Shown: positions 8,298 to 15,671 of the stretch, piece by piece | Layout of the letters: the number at the start of each line of letters is the position of its first letter | How positions within the stretch are numbered: the stretch's first letter is position 1 | DNA from: DASXQK01 sp963724385 | Lineage (GTDB): Bacteria > Pseudomonadota > Alphaproteobacteria > Dongiales > Dongiaceae | Direction of reading: 5' to 3' | DNA length: 64,000 nt | NCBI GenBank assembly: GCA_963724385.1 | Contig: CAVRUJ010000002.1 | Location: 1,860,001 to 1,924,000 of the forward strand | Made by a program: the position numbers and the translations under genes | Notes under the pieces: generated by a model | Told to the model about the DNA's origin: nothing | What the model saw: the letters and a program-made list of their open reading frames with translations, nothing else | Database searches by the model: none

Positions 8298-9511
8298 AGT
8301 CTCAAGCGCGCCCGCAGGATGTCGAGGAACCCGACATGGGGAAAATCGACATAGGCCGCTTCGCCGATCGGGCAGCTCGCCACGTCCTCGGCCCTTGCCT
8401 CCAGGCTCACCAGCACCTGGCCGATGCCCGGCGTCCGGCCCTTGGCCAGGGCGGCGAGGTCGGCATGGCCGAGCGTGGCGGCGGCGCCGCGGGTGAGCAG
8501 GATGCGGCCCTTGCGGACCTGGCGCTCGCCCTCGATGACCACGTCCGCATCCTCGCCCTTGCGCAGCAAGGCGAGCTCGACATCGGAAACCGGCACGTCG
8601 ACCAGCATGACGCCGCAATCGACCCAGCTCGCGATCGGCGAGCCCGCCTGCACCGCTTCGCCAGGTGCTGCGATCAGGCTCCAGACCAGGGCGCCCGGTG
8701 GGGCGAGCACGGGCGTGGAGAGGGCCCGCAGATAGGCGCTTTGCGCCGCATTCACCACGGCCTGATCGGCCGTCAGCTCGGCGCGCGCCGTGGCGAGGTC
8801 CGATTGGCCGCGGCGAAGCGCCAAGCGCCCTTCGTCGAGATTGCGCAAGGCTTCGGCGTCATCGGTCCCGTCGTCGAGGATGAAGACATTGTGATCGGCC
8901 GCCTGCCGGCGCAGCTTCGCGCGGACGATCACGCTCTGCATGTCTTCGAGCGTGCGCTGGTACTCGACCGCTTGCGCGCTTGCCGCATCGGCCGCGGCCA
9001 GCGAGGCATTGCCGCCCGCCGCCAGCTTGGCGAGCCGCGCCGCCTGGGTCTGCTCCAACGCCAGATGCTGGCGGATGAGGGCGATGTTGTTGCCGGCAGC
9101 CAGGATCTTCGCGTCCAGATCCTGGTCGAAGGCGACGGCGAAGGCGGCAAGCTGGGCCCGGCGGGAATCGACGATCTCGTGCAGGTTGCCGACCAGCTCT
9201 TCCAGGGCGGCCTCGCGGCCCGTGGCCCCCTCCAGCTCCGCCTGCGCGCGGGCGAGCTGGGTGGCGTCGGCCAGGGGATTGGCGACAGTGACGATGCGGC
9301 CGTCCTTGCCGACCCGCTCGCCCGGGTAGAGCGGATGGGCGTCGACATAGCCCTCGATGGGCGAGGCGACGGGATTAACCCAGCTGGTGACGGCGGCGTC
9401 GCGCACGATGATCGAGCGCAAATAGGGCCCGGCGATCCAGGCGGCATAGGCCGCCAGGCAGGCCAGGCTCAGCCACACCACCCATCGTCGCGACGCCCCG
9501 GCCACCGCCAT
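8294..9511 (-). CDS. HlyD-family membrane-fusion (periplasmic adaptor) protein
   Basis: The 405-residue protein has one N-terminal membrane anchor (WVVWLSLACLAAYAAWIAG, about 12-30), then a β segment with SPIEGYV, a long α-helical hairpin rich in Ala/Gln/Leu (about 95-250, predicted coiled coil), then a second lipoyl-like/β-barrel part beginning around VLAPPGALVWSLIAAPGEAV. This is the layout of HlyD/EmrA-type periplasmic adaptors. Adaptors normally work with an ABC, MFS or RND pump; here the coupled gene is a CDF transporter, which is unusual. The start at 9511 (ATG, MAVAGAS) was chosen because the hydrophobic anchor follows directly; the frame is open far upstream but is not coding there. 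Divergent from hslV, with 117 bp between. Confidence 0.8.
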   Translation of the reverse strand: MAVAGASRRWVVWLSLACLAAYAAWIAGPYLRSIIVRDAAVTSWVNPVASPIEGYVDAHPLYPGERVGKDGRIVTVANPLADATQLARAQAELEGATGREAALEELVGNLHEIVDSRRAQLAAFAVAFDQDLDAKILAAGNNIALIRQHLALEQTQAARLAKLAAGGNASLAAADAASAQAVEYQRTLEDMQSVIVRAKLRRQAADHNVFILDDGTDDAEALRNLDEGRLALRRGQSDLATARAELTADQAVVNAAQSAYLRALSTPVLAPPGALVWSLIAAPGEAVQAGSPIASWVDCGVMLVDVPVSDVELALLRKGEDADVVIEGERQVRKGRILLTRGAAATLGHADLAALAKGRTPGIGQVLVSLEARAEDVASCPIGEAAYVDFPHVGFLDILRARLRL

Positions 9512-9628
9512 GTCCCGCCCCGTGGAACAACCCGCCGACCCCGGCTGGGCCCGCCGGATATTCGCCTTCGGCCGGGTTTCGACGCAAGCCGCTTGCTCCG
9601 CCGGCCGCGAATGCCTATGTGGGTGGCT

Positions 9629-10180
9629 ATGTCGCAACCCTCCCAATTTCCCGGCTGGCACGGCACCACCATCCTTTCGCTGCGCAAGGCGGGCGAGGTG
9701 GTGATCGCCGGCGACGGGCAGGTCAGCTTCGGCGCCACGGTGATGAAGGCCAACGCCCGCAAGGTCCGGCGCCTGGGCAAGGGCGATGTCATCGCCGGCT
9801 TCGCCGGCGCGACGGCCGATGCCTTTGCCTTGTTCGAACGGCTGGAAGCGAAGCTGGAACAGCATACGGGCCAGCTCTCGCGGGCCTGCGTCGAATTGGC
9901 CAAGGACTGGCGCACGGACCGGTTTCTGCGCCGGCTGGAGGCGATGATGGCGGTGGCCGACAAGACCACGAGCCTGGTGCTGACGGGGACCGGCGACGTG
10001 CTCGAGCCGGAAGAGGGCCTGATCGGCATCGGCTCAGGCGGCGCCTACGCGCTCGCCGCCGCGCGCGCCCTCATCGATATCGAAGGGCTCGGCGCCGAGG
10101 CCATCGCCCGCAAGGCCATGGGCATCGCCGCCGACATCTGCATCTACACCAACCGCAACATCACCCTGGAGCGGCTATGA
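9629..10180 (+). CDS. hslV: ATP-dependent protease proteolytic subunit HslV (ClpQ)
   Basis: Threonine peptidase that assembles as a double hexameric ring and degrades proteins unfolded by HslU in the cytoplasm. Self-processing exposes the catalytic Thr; here it is the first Thr of GTTILS (residue 13 with the start used). The family landmarks IAGDGQVSFG, TVMKANARKVRR and a GSGGAYALAAARAL segment are present. With the start at 9629 the product is 183 aa with a 12-residue propeptide; in-frame ATGs at 9611 and 9617 are possible. The C-terminal codons LERL-stop are themselves the first unit of the tandem repeat that separates hslV from hslU. Normal alphaproteobacterial hslVU operon. Confidence 0.95.
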   Translation: MSQPSQFPGWHGTTILSLRKAGEVVIAGDGQVSFGATVMKANARKVRRLGKGDVIAGFAGATADAFALFERLEAKLEQHTGQLSRACVELAKDWRTDRFLRRLEAMMAVADKTTSLVLTGTGDVLEPEEGLIGIGSGGAYALAAARALIDIEGLGAEAIARKAMGIAADICIYTNRNITLERL

Positions 10181-10251
10181 ACCCCGGGGCGGCCATGAAC
10201 CCAGGGCGGCCATGAACCTGGAGCGGCTATGAACCCGGAGCGGCCATGAAC
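10166..10251 (+). repeat. Five tandem 17/18-bp repeats spanning the hslV stop and hslU start
   Basis: Five contiguous units, each ending in CTATGAAC or CCATGAAC: 10166-10182, 10183-10200 (18 bp), 10201-10217, 10218-10234 and 10235-10251. Unit 1 encodes the last codons of HslV; the ATG of unit 5 is the hslU start. Each unit carries an ATG (10177, 10195, 10212, 10229, 10246). The ATGs open mini-ORFs that close on the next ATG by ATGA overlap: 10177-10215, 10212-10232 and 10229-10249. A 17-bp unit keeps this overlap because 17 leaves remainder 2 on division by 3. The likely ancestor is a single hslV/hslU ATGA overlap, later expanded. Confidence 0.95.
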
Positions 10252-11583
10252 GACGTCGCCACACCGAAGCTCCCGGAGGCCGGCGCCTTCAGCCCGCGGG
10301 AAATCGTCTCCGAGCTCGACCGCTACATCGTCGGCCAGGGCGAGGCCAAGCGCGCCGTCGCCATTGCGCTGCGCAACCGCTGGCGGCGGCTGCAGCTCGC
10401 CGAGGCGCTGCGCGAAGAGGTGCAGCCCAAGAACATCCTGATGATCGGCCCGACCGGCGTCGGCAAGACCGAGATCGCGCGGCGCCTCGCCAAGCTCGCC
10501 CAGGCGCCCTTCCTCAAGGTCGAGGCGACCAAGTTCACCGAAGTGGGCTATGTCGGGCGCGACGTTGACCAGATCGTGCGCGACCTGGTGGAGATCGCGC
10601 TCACCATGACTCGCGAACGGATGCGCAAGGACGTGGCCGCCAAGGCCGAGCTCGCCGCCGAGGAACGGGTGCTGGATGCGCTCACCGGCGAGAACGCCGG
10701 CGCGGAGACGCGGGCGAAGTTCCGCCGCATGCTGCGCACGGGCGAACTGGACGACCGGGAGATCGAGCTGAAGCTGCAGGAGAACGCGAGCCTGCCGAGC
10801 TTCGAGATTCCTGGCATGCCGGGCGCCAGCGTGGGCATGCTCAACCTCGGCGACATGCTGGGCAAGGCCTTCGGCGGACGGATGAAGCCGCGCAAGGTCA
10901 CCGTCTCCGAAAGCCACCGCCTGCTGCTGGCCGAGGAGAGCGACAAGCTTTTGGACCAGGAGCGGGTGACGGCCGCGGCCATCCAGGCGGTGGAGCAGAA
11001 CGGCATCGTCTTCCTCGACGAAATCGACAAGATCTGCGCCCGGGGCGAGCGCATCGGCGCCGACGTCAGCCGCGAGGGCGTGCAGCGCGACCTCTTGCCG
11101 CTCATCGAAGGGACCCAGGTCTCGACCAAGCACGGCCAGGTCAAGACCGACCACATCCTGTTCATCGCCTCGGGCGCCTTTCACCTGGCCAAGCCCTCGG
11201 ACCTTTTGCCCGAGCTTCAGGGCCGGCTGCCCATCCGGGTCGAGCTCCAGGCGCTTACGCGCGACGACCTGCGCCGGATCCTGACCGAGCCCGAGGCGAG
11301 CCTGGTGAAGCAGTACAAGGCCCTGCTCGCCACCGAGAAAGTCGATCTCGAGTTCGCCCCCGACGCCATCGATGCGCTCGCCGACCTCGCCGCCGAAATC
11401 AATTCCACGGTGGAGAACATCGGCGCCCGGCGCCTGCAGACGGTGCTGGAGCGCCTGCTGGAGGATATCAGCTTCACCGCCGCCGACCGGCAGGGCGAGC
11501 ACATCGTCATCGACGCTGGCTACGTGCGCGAGCGGGTGGCGCCGCTGGCCAAGAACACCGACCTCAGCAAGTTCATCCTCTGA
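10246..11583 (+). CDS. hslU: ATP-dependent protease ATPase subunit HslU (ClpY)
   Basis: AAA+ unfoldase that recognises substrates and feeds them into HslV. The 445-residue protein has GPTGVGKT Walker A (68-75), Walker B FLDEIDK (about residues 258-264), the inserted I domain between them (about 110-240), and the conserved C-terminal tail ending DLSKFIL that docks into HslV to activate it. Start ATG 10246 gives MNDVATPKL then FSPREIV, matching family N-termini; it is the fifth ATG of the tandem repeat and the only one from which the frame stays open. Downstream SDR begins 2 bp after the stop. Confidence 0.97.
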   Translation: MNDVATPKLPEAGAFSPREIVSELDRYIVGQGEAKRAVAIALRNRWRRLQLAEALREEVQPKNILMIGPTGVGKTEIARRLAKLAQAPFLKVEATKFTEVGYVGRDVDQIVRDLVEIALTMTRERMRKDVAAKAELAAEERVLDALTGENAGAETRAKFRRMLRTGELDDREIELKLQENASLPSFEIPGMPGASVGMLNLGDMLGKAFGGRMKPRKVTVSESHRLLLAEESDKLLDQERVTAAAIQAVEQNGIVFLDEIDKICARGERIGADVSREGVQRDLLPLIEGTQVSTKHGQVKTDHILFIASGAFHLAKPSDLLPELQGRLPIRVELQALTRDDLRRILTEPEASLVKQYKALLATEKVDLEFAPDAIDALADLAAEINSTVENIGARRLQTVLERLLEDISFTAADRQGEHIVIDAGYVRERVAPLAKNTDLSKFIL

Positions 11584-11585
11584 CC

Positions 11586-12374
11586 ATGGCGCCGCCGGCC
11601 GCCGACCTGTTCTCGCTGGCCGGCAAGGTTGCCCTCGTCACCGGTTCGAGCCGCGGGCTCGGCTGGAGCATCGCGCGCGGCATGGCGCGGGCCGGCGCCC
11701 ATGTGGCGATCAACGCGCGTGGCGAATACGAGGTCGCGGCGCGGGTGCGGGAGCTCGCAGCCGAAGGCCTCTCGGCCAGCGCGCAGGCCTTCGACGTCGC
11801 CGACGGGGAGGCCGCGGCCCGGGCCGTGGCGGCCATGGAAGCGACCCACGGGCGGATCGACATCCTGGTCAACAATGCCGGCATCGCCCAGCGCAAGCCG
11901 TTCGCCGAGACCAGCGACGCCGACTGGCAGCGGGTCATGGATATCAACCTCACCGCCTGCTTCCGGCTGGCGCGGCTGGCCTCGCGCGCCATGCTGGCCC
12001 AAGGCAGCGGACGGATCATCATGACCACCTCCGTGCTCGCCATCGTCGGCCGGCCGGGGACCTCCGCCTATGCCGCCGCCAAGGCCGGGCTCGTCGCGCT
12101 CACCCGGACGCTCGCCGCCGAGCTTGGCGCGAGCGGGGTGCTCTGCAACGCCGTCCTGCCGGGCTATTTCGCGACCGAACTCAACGCCGCCCTGATGAAC
12201 GACCCGCGCTTCGACGCCATGGTCAAGGGCCGCACGCCGCTGCACCGTTGGGGCGATCCCGAGGAGCTGGCGGGCCCGGTGATTTTCCTCGCCAGCCCCG
12301 CCGCGTCCTTCGTCAACGGCCACGTGCTGGTGGTGGACGGCGGCTTGAGCGTGTCGGTGGGGACGGAGATTTAG
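11586..12374 (+). CDS. SDR-family NAD(P)-dependent oxidoreductase (gluconate 5-dehydrogenase-like)
   Basis: Classical short-chain dehydrogenase of 262 residues. The Rossmann nucleotide motif TGSSRGLG (about 19-26), NNAG (about 93-96), catalytic Ser in TTSV and the YxxxK pair in YAAAK are all present, and the C-terminus ends with the family's FVNGHVLVVDGG. The N-terminal pattern FSLAGKVALVTGSSRGLG resembles gluconate 5-dehydrogenase (IdnO-type) members, but the substrate is not determined by sequence. It starts 2 bp after hslU on the same strand, so it is probably part of the hslVU message, and its stop overlaps by 4 bp the end of the convergent flavin reductase gene. Confidence 0.85.
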   Translation: MAPPAADLFSLAGKVALVTGSSRGLGWSIARGMARAGAHVAINARGEYEVAARVRELAAEGLSASAQAFDVADGEAAARAVAAMEATHGRIDILVNNAGIAQRKPFAETSDADWQRVMDINLTACFRLARLASRAMLAQGSGRIIMTTSVLAIVGRPGTSAYAAAKAGLVALTRTLAAELGASGVLCNAVLPGYFATELNAALMNDPRFDAMVKGRTPLHRWGDPEELAGPVIFLASPAASFVNGHVLVVDGGLSVSVGTEI

Positions 12375-12928
12375 CGGGCGGCTGAAAAAGTCGGCACATT
12401 CGCCTGTACCAGCGTCGCCCCCCTCACCAGCCGCGCAAATGCCAGTGCCTGCGAATCGTGCACTGTCGGCGAATATCCATCTCGACAGTTGACGTGCACC
12501 ACACCACCAAAATACATGCCGAGATAGTTGAAGGTTTCCAGGAACGCTCCCATGAATTCCGCCGAAGCTTCATCGATGACCGACGTGCAGGCTACGTACG
12601 CATTCTTTCCCCGCAACCTGCGGCCTTCGGGAAGAAGATCCGGCAGTTCGAGGAGATCGGAAATCCTATCGAGAAAGACCTTCATTGCGGGGCTTGCGGC
12701 GTACCAATAGATCGGGGATGCAAAGATGATCTGATCATGGGCCAGCACACGTCTCATGAGGGGCTCGAAGTCATCATCTCTATTGCCGTGGTCGTAGTCG
12801 TACGATGACATACGCTGGCTGGCGAGATCGACGACCTCGATCTTCAGCTCCGACGCAATACGATCGATCAGCGACCCCGTATTTCCGTGGCGGCGCGAAC
12901 TGGACAGCAGCGCTATCGTGCTGAGCAT
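12371..12928 (-). CDS. NADPH-dependent FMN reductase / flavodoxin-fold oxidoreductase, probable SoxR target
   Basis: Flavodoxin-like protein of about 185 residues. The phosphate-binding loop is the SSSRRHGNTG segment after the first β-strand, and the second diagnostic segment SPIYWYAASPAMKVFLDR (FMN-isoalloxazine loop and following helix) is typical of NADPH-dependent FMN reductases. It would reduce flavins or quinones in the cytoplasm. Start: ATG 12928 puts the loop at the usual distance; ATG 12940 is possible and neither has a good Shine-Dalgarno. The gene is divergent from soxR, and a SoxR-type operator-promoter (13054-13084) points towards it, suggesting induction by redox-active compounds. 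GC is visibly lower than in its neighbours, so it may have been acquired together with soxR. Confidence 0.82.
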   Translation of the reverse strand: MLSTIALLSSSRRHGNTGSLIDRIASELKIEVVDLASQRMSSYDYDHGNRDDDFEPLMRRVLAHDQIIFASPIYWYAASPAMKVFLDRISDLLELPDLLPEGRRLRGKNAYVACTSVIDEASAEFMGAFLETFNYLGMYFGGVVHVNCRDGYSPTVHDSQALAFARLVRGATLVQANVPTFSAAR

Positions 12929-13053
12929 CGCTGGCACCATGAACTAGCAGACAGCAAAGTTCGCGTGGCGAAGCCTGTCATCGGATTCTCCGGGGCAACG
13001 GCCCAAACTTGGTACATGGCGACCCTGCGGTACCTTGATTCCACCCGATCGCG

Positions 13054-13084
13054 AGCGTAAAACCTCAAGTGAACTTGAGGTCAA
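13054..13084 (-). promoter_or_regulatory. SoxR box within a 19-bp-spacer promoter directed at the flavin reductase gene
   Basis: CCTCAAGTGAACTTGAGG at 13063-13080 matches the SoxR operator, palindromic except at the central pair. Read on the minus strand it lies between TTGACC (-35, 13079-13084) and TACGCT (-10, 13054-13059) with a 19-bp spacer, the over-long spacing of MerR-family-activated promoters. Transcription would run towards the flavin reductase gene. The box is also 11 bp upstream of the soxR start, so SoxR could autoregulate. Binding is inferred. Confidence 0.85.
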
Positions 13085-13091
13085 GAGGAAT

Positions 13092-13571
13092 ATGCCGGTC
13101 GCCGGGATCGCTCGGGAAAAAGCCGATCGGCCACTATCAGCGGGCCAGGTGGCCGCGAGAAGTGGTGTCGCGGTATCAACGGTCCACTTCTATGAAGCGA
13201 AAGGGTTGATCAAAGCCTGGCGCAGCACCGGAAATCAGCGCCGCTACAGCCGGGATATTCTCCGGCGCGTCGCAATCATCAAAGTGGCGCAGCGTCTGGG
13301 CCTGCCCTTGTCCATGATTAAACAAGCCATCGATTTATTGCCGGGAGGCCGCACCCCCACCGCCAAGGATTGGAAGCGACTATCGGGCCAGTGGCGAAAG
13401 GAGTTGGACCGACGGATCGTTCTGTTGCAGAAGCTTCGCGGTCAGCTGGATAGCTGCATCGGCTGCGGTTGCTTGTCGCTGAAGGTGTGCCAACTGCGCA
13501 ACCCTGGGGATGCCGTGTCGGATCGGGGATCCGGGCCGCAGCTGCTGGAGGAGGATCTCGCTCAAGTCTGA
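13092..13571 (+). CDS. soxR: Redox-sensitive transcriptional activator SoxR
   Basis: MerR-family dimeric activator sensing superoxide or redox-cycling compounds through a [2Fe-2S] cluster. The protein (159 aa) has the N-terminal winged helix-turn-helix (SAGQVAARSGVAVSTVHFYE, 16-35), a dimerisation helix, and the cluster motif CIGCGCLSLKVC with cysteines at 122, 125, 127 and 133 (CX2CXCX5C), followed by the conserved QLRNPGD. The start at 13092 has a strong Shine-Dalgarno AGAGGA 3 bp upstream; a TTG start 19 codons earlier would run through the operator and adds non-family sequence. Divergent from the flavin reductase it probably controls; soxS is not expected outside enterobacteria and is not seen. 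Confidence 0.95.
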   Translation: MPVAGIAREKADRPLSAGQVAARSGVAVSTVHFYEAKGLIKAWRSTGNQRRYSRDILRRVAIIKVAQRLGLPLSMIKQAIDLLPGGRTPTAKDWKRLSGQWRKELDRRIVLLQKLRGQLDSCIGCGCLSLKVCQLRNPGDAVSDRGSGPQLLEEDLAQV

Positions 13572-13595
13572 ATAGCCGGATGCAGCCTGCTCGTC

Positions 13596-13949
13596 TTATT
13601 TCCTCCCGAGCAGGGCGAGGATTTTCTGGAGCGTCTCCCGGTCGAGCTTGGCGATCCGCTCCGCCAGGCGGTTGGCGAGCTCGGTCGCCAGCGGGTCAAG
13701 GCCGGAGGTATCGACCACGACCCGGGGATGGGAAAGCTCGGCCAGGCGCCGGAGCTCGTCCACGTCGTCCCAGGCCAGGTTGAAATAGGCCGAGACCTGC
13801 TGGACGAAGCCGCTCGCCGGGCGCCCGCGACGGCCGTGTTCGAGGGCCGAGAGATAGGCGGACGAGACGTGGAGAGCCGCGGCCATGGCCTTCAGGGTCT
13901 GGCCCCGCTCGCGCCGCAACTCGCGCAACCGCCGGCCGAAGGGTGTCAT
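13596..13949 (-). CDS. XRE-family helix-turn-helix DNA-binding protein
   Basis: A 117-residue protein with an N-terminal Cro/CI-type HTH (about 4-60): GRRLRELRRERGQTLKAMAAAL then HVSSAYLSALEHGRRG, the usual five-helix XRE core. The C-terminal half is helical with no recognisable ligand domain. Small XRE proteins of this type occur next to smr and mltA in alphaproteobacteria, and here the ATG overlaps the smr stop by ATGA, so it is the last gene of the operon Tim44-like, mltA, smr, xre. Its target is unknown; autoregulation of the operon is possible but not shown. Confidence 0.85.
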   Translation of the reverse strand: MTPFGRRLRELRRERGQTLKAMAAALHVSSAYLSALEHGRRGRPASGFVQQVSAYFNLAWDDVDELRRLAELSHPRVVVDTSGLDPLATELANRLAERIAKLDRETLQKILALLGRK

Positions 13950-14497
13950 AGGTCGCGGCGGCGCTTCAGCAGCACGTAGAGCGCGCCCTCGCCGCCATGC
14001 TGAGGCCGGGCGTAGTCGAAGGCGAGCACGCGAGCCCGGTTGGGCGGCTGGTTCAGCCAGCGCGGCACCTGCCCGCGCAGCACGCCCGATCCTTCCCGCG
14101 AGCCGCCCTTGCCGGTGATGACAAGGACGCAGCGCTTGCCCTCGCCCTGGGCCCGATCAAGGAAGCTCGCCAGGCGTTCGGCCGCGGCGGCCTGGGTCAA
14201 GCCGTGGAGATCGAGGCGGCCTTCGATCGGAAGCCGGCCGCGAGAAAGCCTTTCGGCCGAGCGCCGGTCGAGATCGACGCGATCGCCGTGGCCTAGGTCC
14301 CGCGGCTTGGCTCGGGGCGCCGGCGGTGTTTTAGCGGTGGAAACCTGCGGGCGCGGCGCAGGCCTCGTTCGCTCGGCCGGTGCGGGTTTCGCGGGCGCGG
14401 AAAGAGCCGCCAGCCGGTCGGGCTTGCGCAAGGGTTTGACGCCCTCAGTCAGCTTCTGCCAGAGCGCCTTGTCGCCGTCATCCTTGGGCGCCTTCAT
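13946..14497 (-). CDS. Smr/MutS2-type endonuclease domain protein
   Basis: The 183-residue protein has a proline/alanine-rich, probably disordered N-terminal half (about 1-85) and a C-terminal Smr domain starting at the hallmark LDLHGLT (about 95-101), continuing with VLVITGKGG and ending with GGEGALYVLLKR. Smr domains nick or bind branched nucleic acids, and recent family members act as RNases in ribosome rescue. As the stand-alone form it resembles YdaL/SmrA-type proteins. Its stop overlaps the next gene by ATGA and it begins overlapping the mltA stop. Which nucleic acid it acts on is not clear. Confidence 0.88.
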   Translation of the reverse strand: MKAPKDDGDKALWQKLTEGVKPLRKPDRLAALSAPAKPAPAERTRPAPRPQVSTAKTPPAPRAKPRDLGHGDRVDLDRRSAERLSRGRLPIEGRLDLHGLTQAAAAERLASFLDRAQGEGKRCVLVITGKGGSREGSGVLRGQVPRWLNQPPNRARVLAFDYARPQHGGEGALYVLLKRRRDL

Positions 14498-15660
14498 CCG
14501 CCGGCGACCCTGACGCTTCGCGGCAGCAGGAGATAGAGCCGGCCCGGCGACTGCATGGCGCCGGCCTCGGCTTCCGCGCCCGCTCCCGCGCCCCAGAAGA
14601 AATCGGCCCTGAGCGGCCCCTTGATGGCGCCGCCGCTGTCCTCGGCCACAGCCAGGCGGCGCAGCGGCTGGCCTTTGGCATCGCGGCTGTCGATATAGAC
14701 GGGTGCGCCGAAGGGCAGGAAGGCGGGATCGACGGCGAGGCTGCGCCCCGGCGTCAGGGCGACGCCGGCACTCCCGATCGGCGCGCCGGCGCCGGTCTCG
14801 CGGAAGAAGACATAGCGCGGGTTGCTTTCCATGACGCTTCGCGCCTTGTCCGGATGGCTGCGAAGCCAGGCGCGGATCGTCTGGAGCGAGACCTCGTCGG
14901 CGGGGATCTCCCCGCTCGCCACCAGCCCGCGGCCGATGGCGACATAGGGCCGGCCGTTGGTGCCGGCGACGCCGATGGCCATGACTCCGCCTTCGGCGAG
15001 ACTGACCTCAGCCGAACCTTGGATCGAGACGAAGAAGGCGTCGATCGGGTCGGCCAGCCAGACAAGCTCCAGCCCGCGCCCGGCAAGCGCGCCGGCGTCG
15101 ATCTCGGCCCGGCTGTAGGTTGGTGCGGCGAGATCGGACGGCAGGCGATAGAGCGGCACCGCGAAGCCTGGCCGCTTCGCCCGCGCGCCTGCCACTTCGG
15201 GTTGGAAATAGCCGGTGAGGAAGGCGCGATCGCCGGTCGCTACATCGGCCATCCGATAGGGCCGGAAGTTCCGCTCGAAAAAGCTCCGCGCCGCGGCGCT
15301 GTCGGCCGGCAGCGCCACTATCTCCCGGCAGGGCGCCGCCCAGTCGCGCCCGCGCCCGACGACGGCGCCGGGACCGACGGGAGAATCGGGCGCCAGCGCG
15401 GCAAGCTTGGCGCAGCTCGCCCTAACGGCCGGAACAACCTCGGCCAGCTTGTCCTCGGACCAACCGGGAAGATCGGCGAAGGCGACAGGCGTGAGGATGA
15501 GCCTTGCCCCGCGAGCCGGCGGCGGCGGATTGCTCACGCAAGCCGCGAGCGCGGCTGAGAGCAGCAGCGCCGCTCCGCGCCCCCAGACTTGGCGTCCCCA
15601 GACTTGGCGCCCCCAGACTTGGCGCCCCATGGCCTGGCGCCACAACTCGCGACGCCGCAT
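14494..15660 (-). CDS. mltA: Membrane-bound lytic murein transglycosylase A (MltA), lipoprotein
   Basis: Periplasmic lytic transglycosylase that cleaves peptidoglycan to 1,6-anhydromuropeptides. The ~388-residue product has an N-terminal signal with lipobox (LSAALAAC) so it is expected to be lipid-anchored, then an MltA domain (LTGYFQPEV near 150, a YxxI/VAIGRGL strand and SVMESNPRYVFF) and a C-terminal 3D domain with the conserved Asp cluster (KGPLRADFFWG). The signal n-region is unusual: after MRRRELWRQAM comes a three-fold GRQVW repeat encoded by a 15-bp tandem repeat. The start could be 15660 or the internal ATG at 15630 just before the repeats; both keep the lipobox. Eleven bp separate it from the Tim44-like gene. 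Confidence 0.92.
   Translation of the reverse strand: MRRRELWRQAMGRQVWGRQVWGRQVWGRGAALLLSAALAACVSNPPPPARGARLILTPVAFADLPGWSEDKLAEVVPAVRASCAKLAALAPDSPVGPGAVVGRGRDWAAPCREIVALPADSAAARSFFERNFRPYRMADVATGDRAFLTGYFQPEVAGARAKRPGFAVPLYRLPSDLAAPTYSRAEIDAGALAGRGLELVWLADPIDAFFVSIQGSAEVSLAEGGVMAIGVAGTNGRPYVAIGRGLVASGEIPADEVSLQTIRAWLRSHPDKARSVMESNPRYVFFRETGAGAPIGSAGVALTPGRSLAVDPAFLPFGAPVYIDSRDAKGQPLRRLAVAEDSGGAIKGPLRADFFWGAGAGAEAEAGAMQSPGRLYLLLPRSVRVAGG
15581..15640 (-). repeat. 15-bp tandem repeat in the mltA signal-peptide region
   Basis: Three near-identical plus-strand units CCCCAGACTTGGCGY at 15581-15595, 15596-15610 and 15611-15625, then a degenerate fourth (15626-15640) that contains the alternative start codon at 15628-15630. 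In mltA the period is five codons, so copy-number change alters the signal n-region by GRQVW blocks without shifting frame. Confidence 0.95.
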
Positions 15661-15671
15661 ATCAAGGGAGA

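Noticed and set aside
10166..10251. CRISPR array or VNTR with spacers at the hslVU junction
   Set aside because: The units are contiguous with no unique spacers, and each holds a start codon; it is a direct tandem repeat, not CRISPR. No CRISPR array was seen elsewhere.
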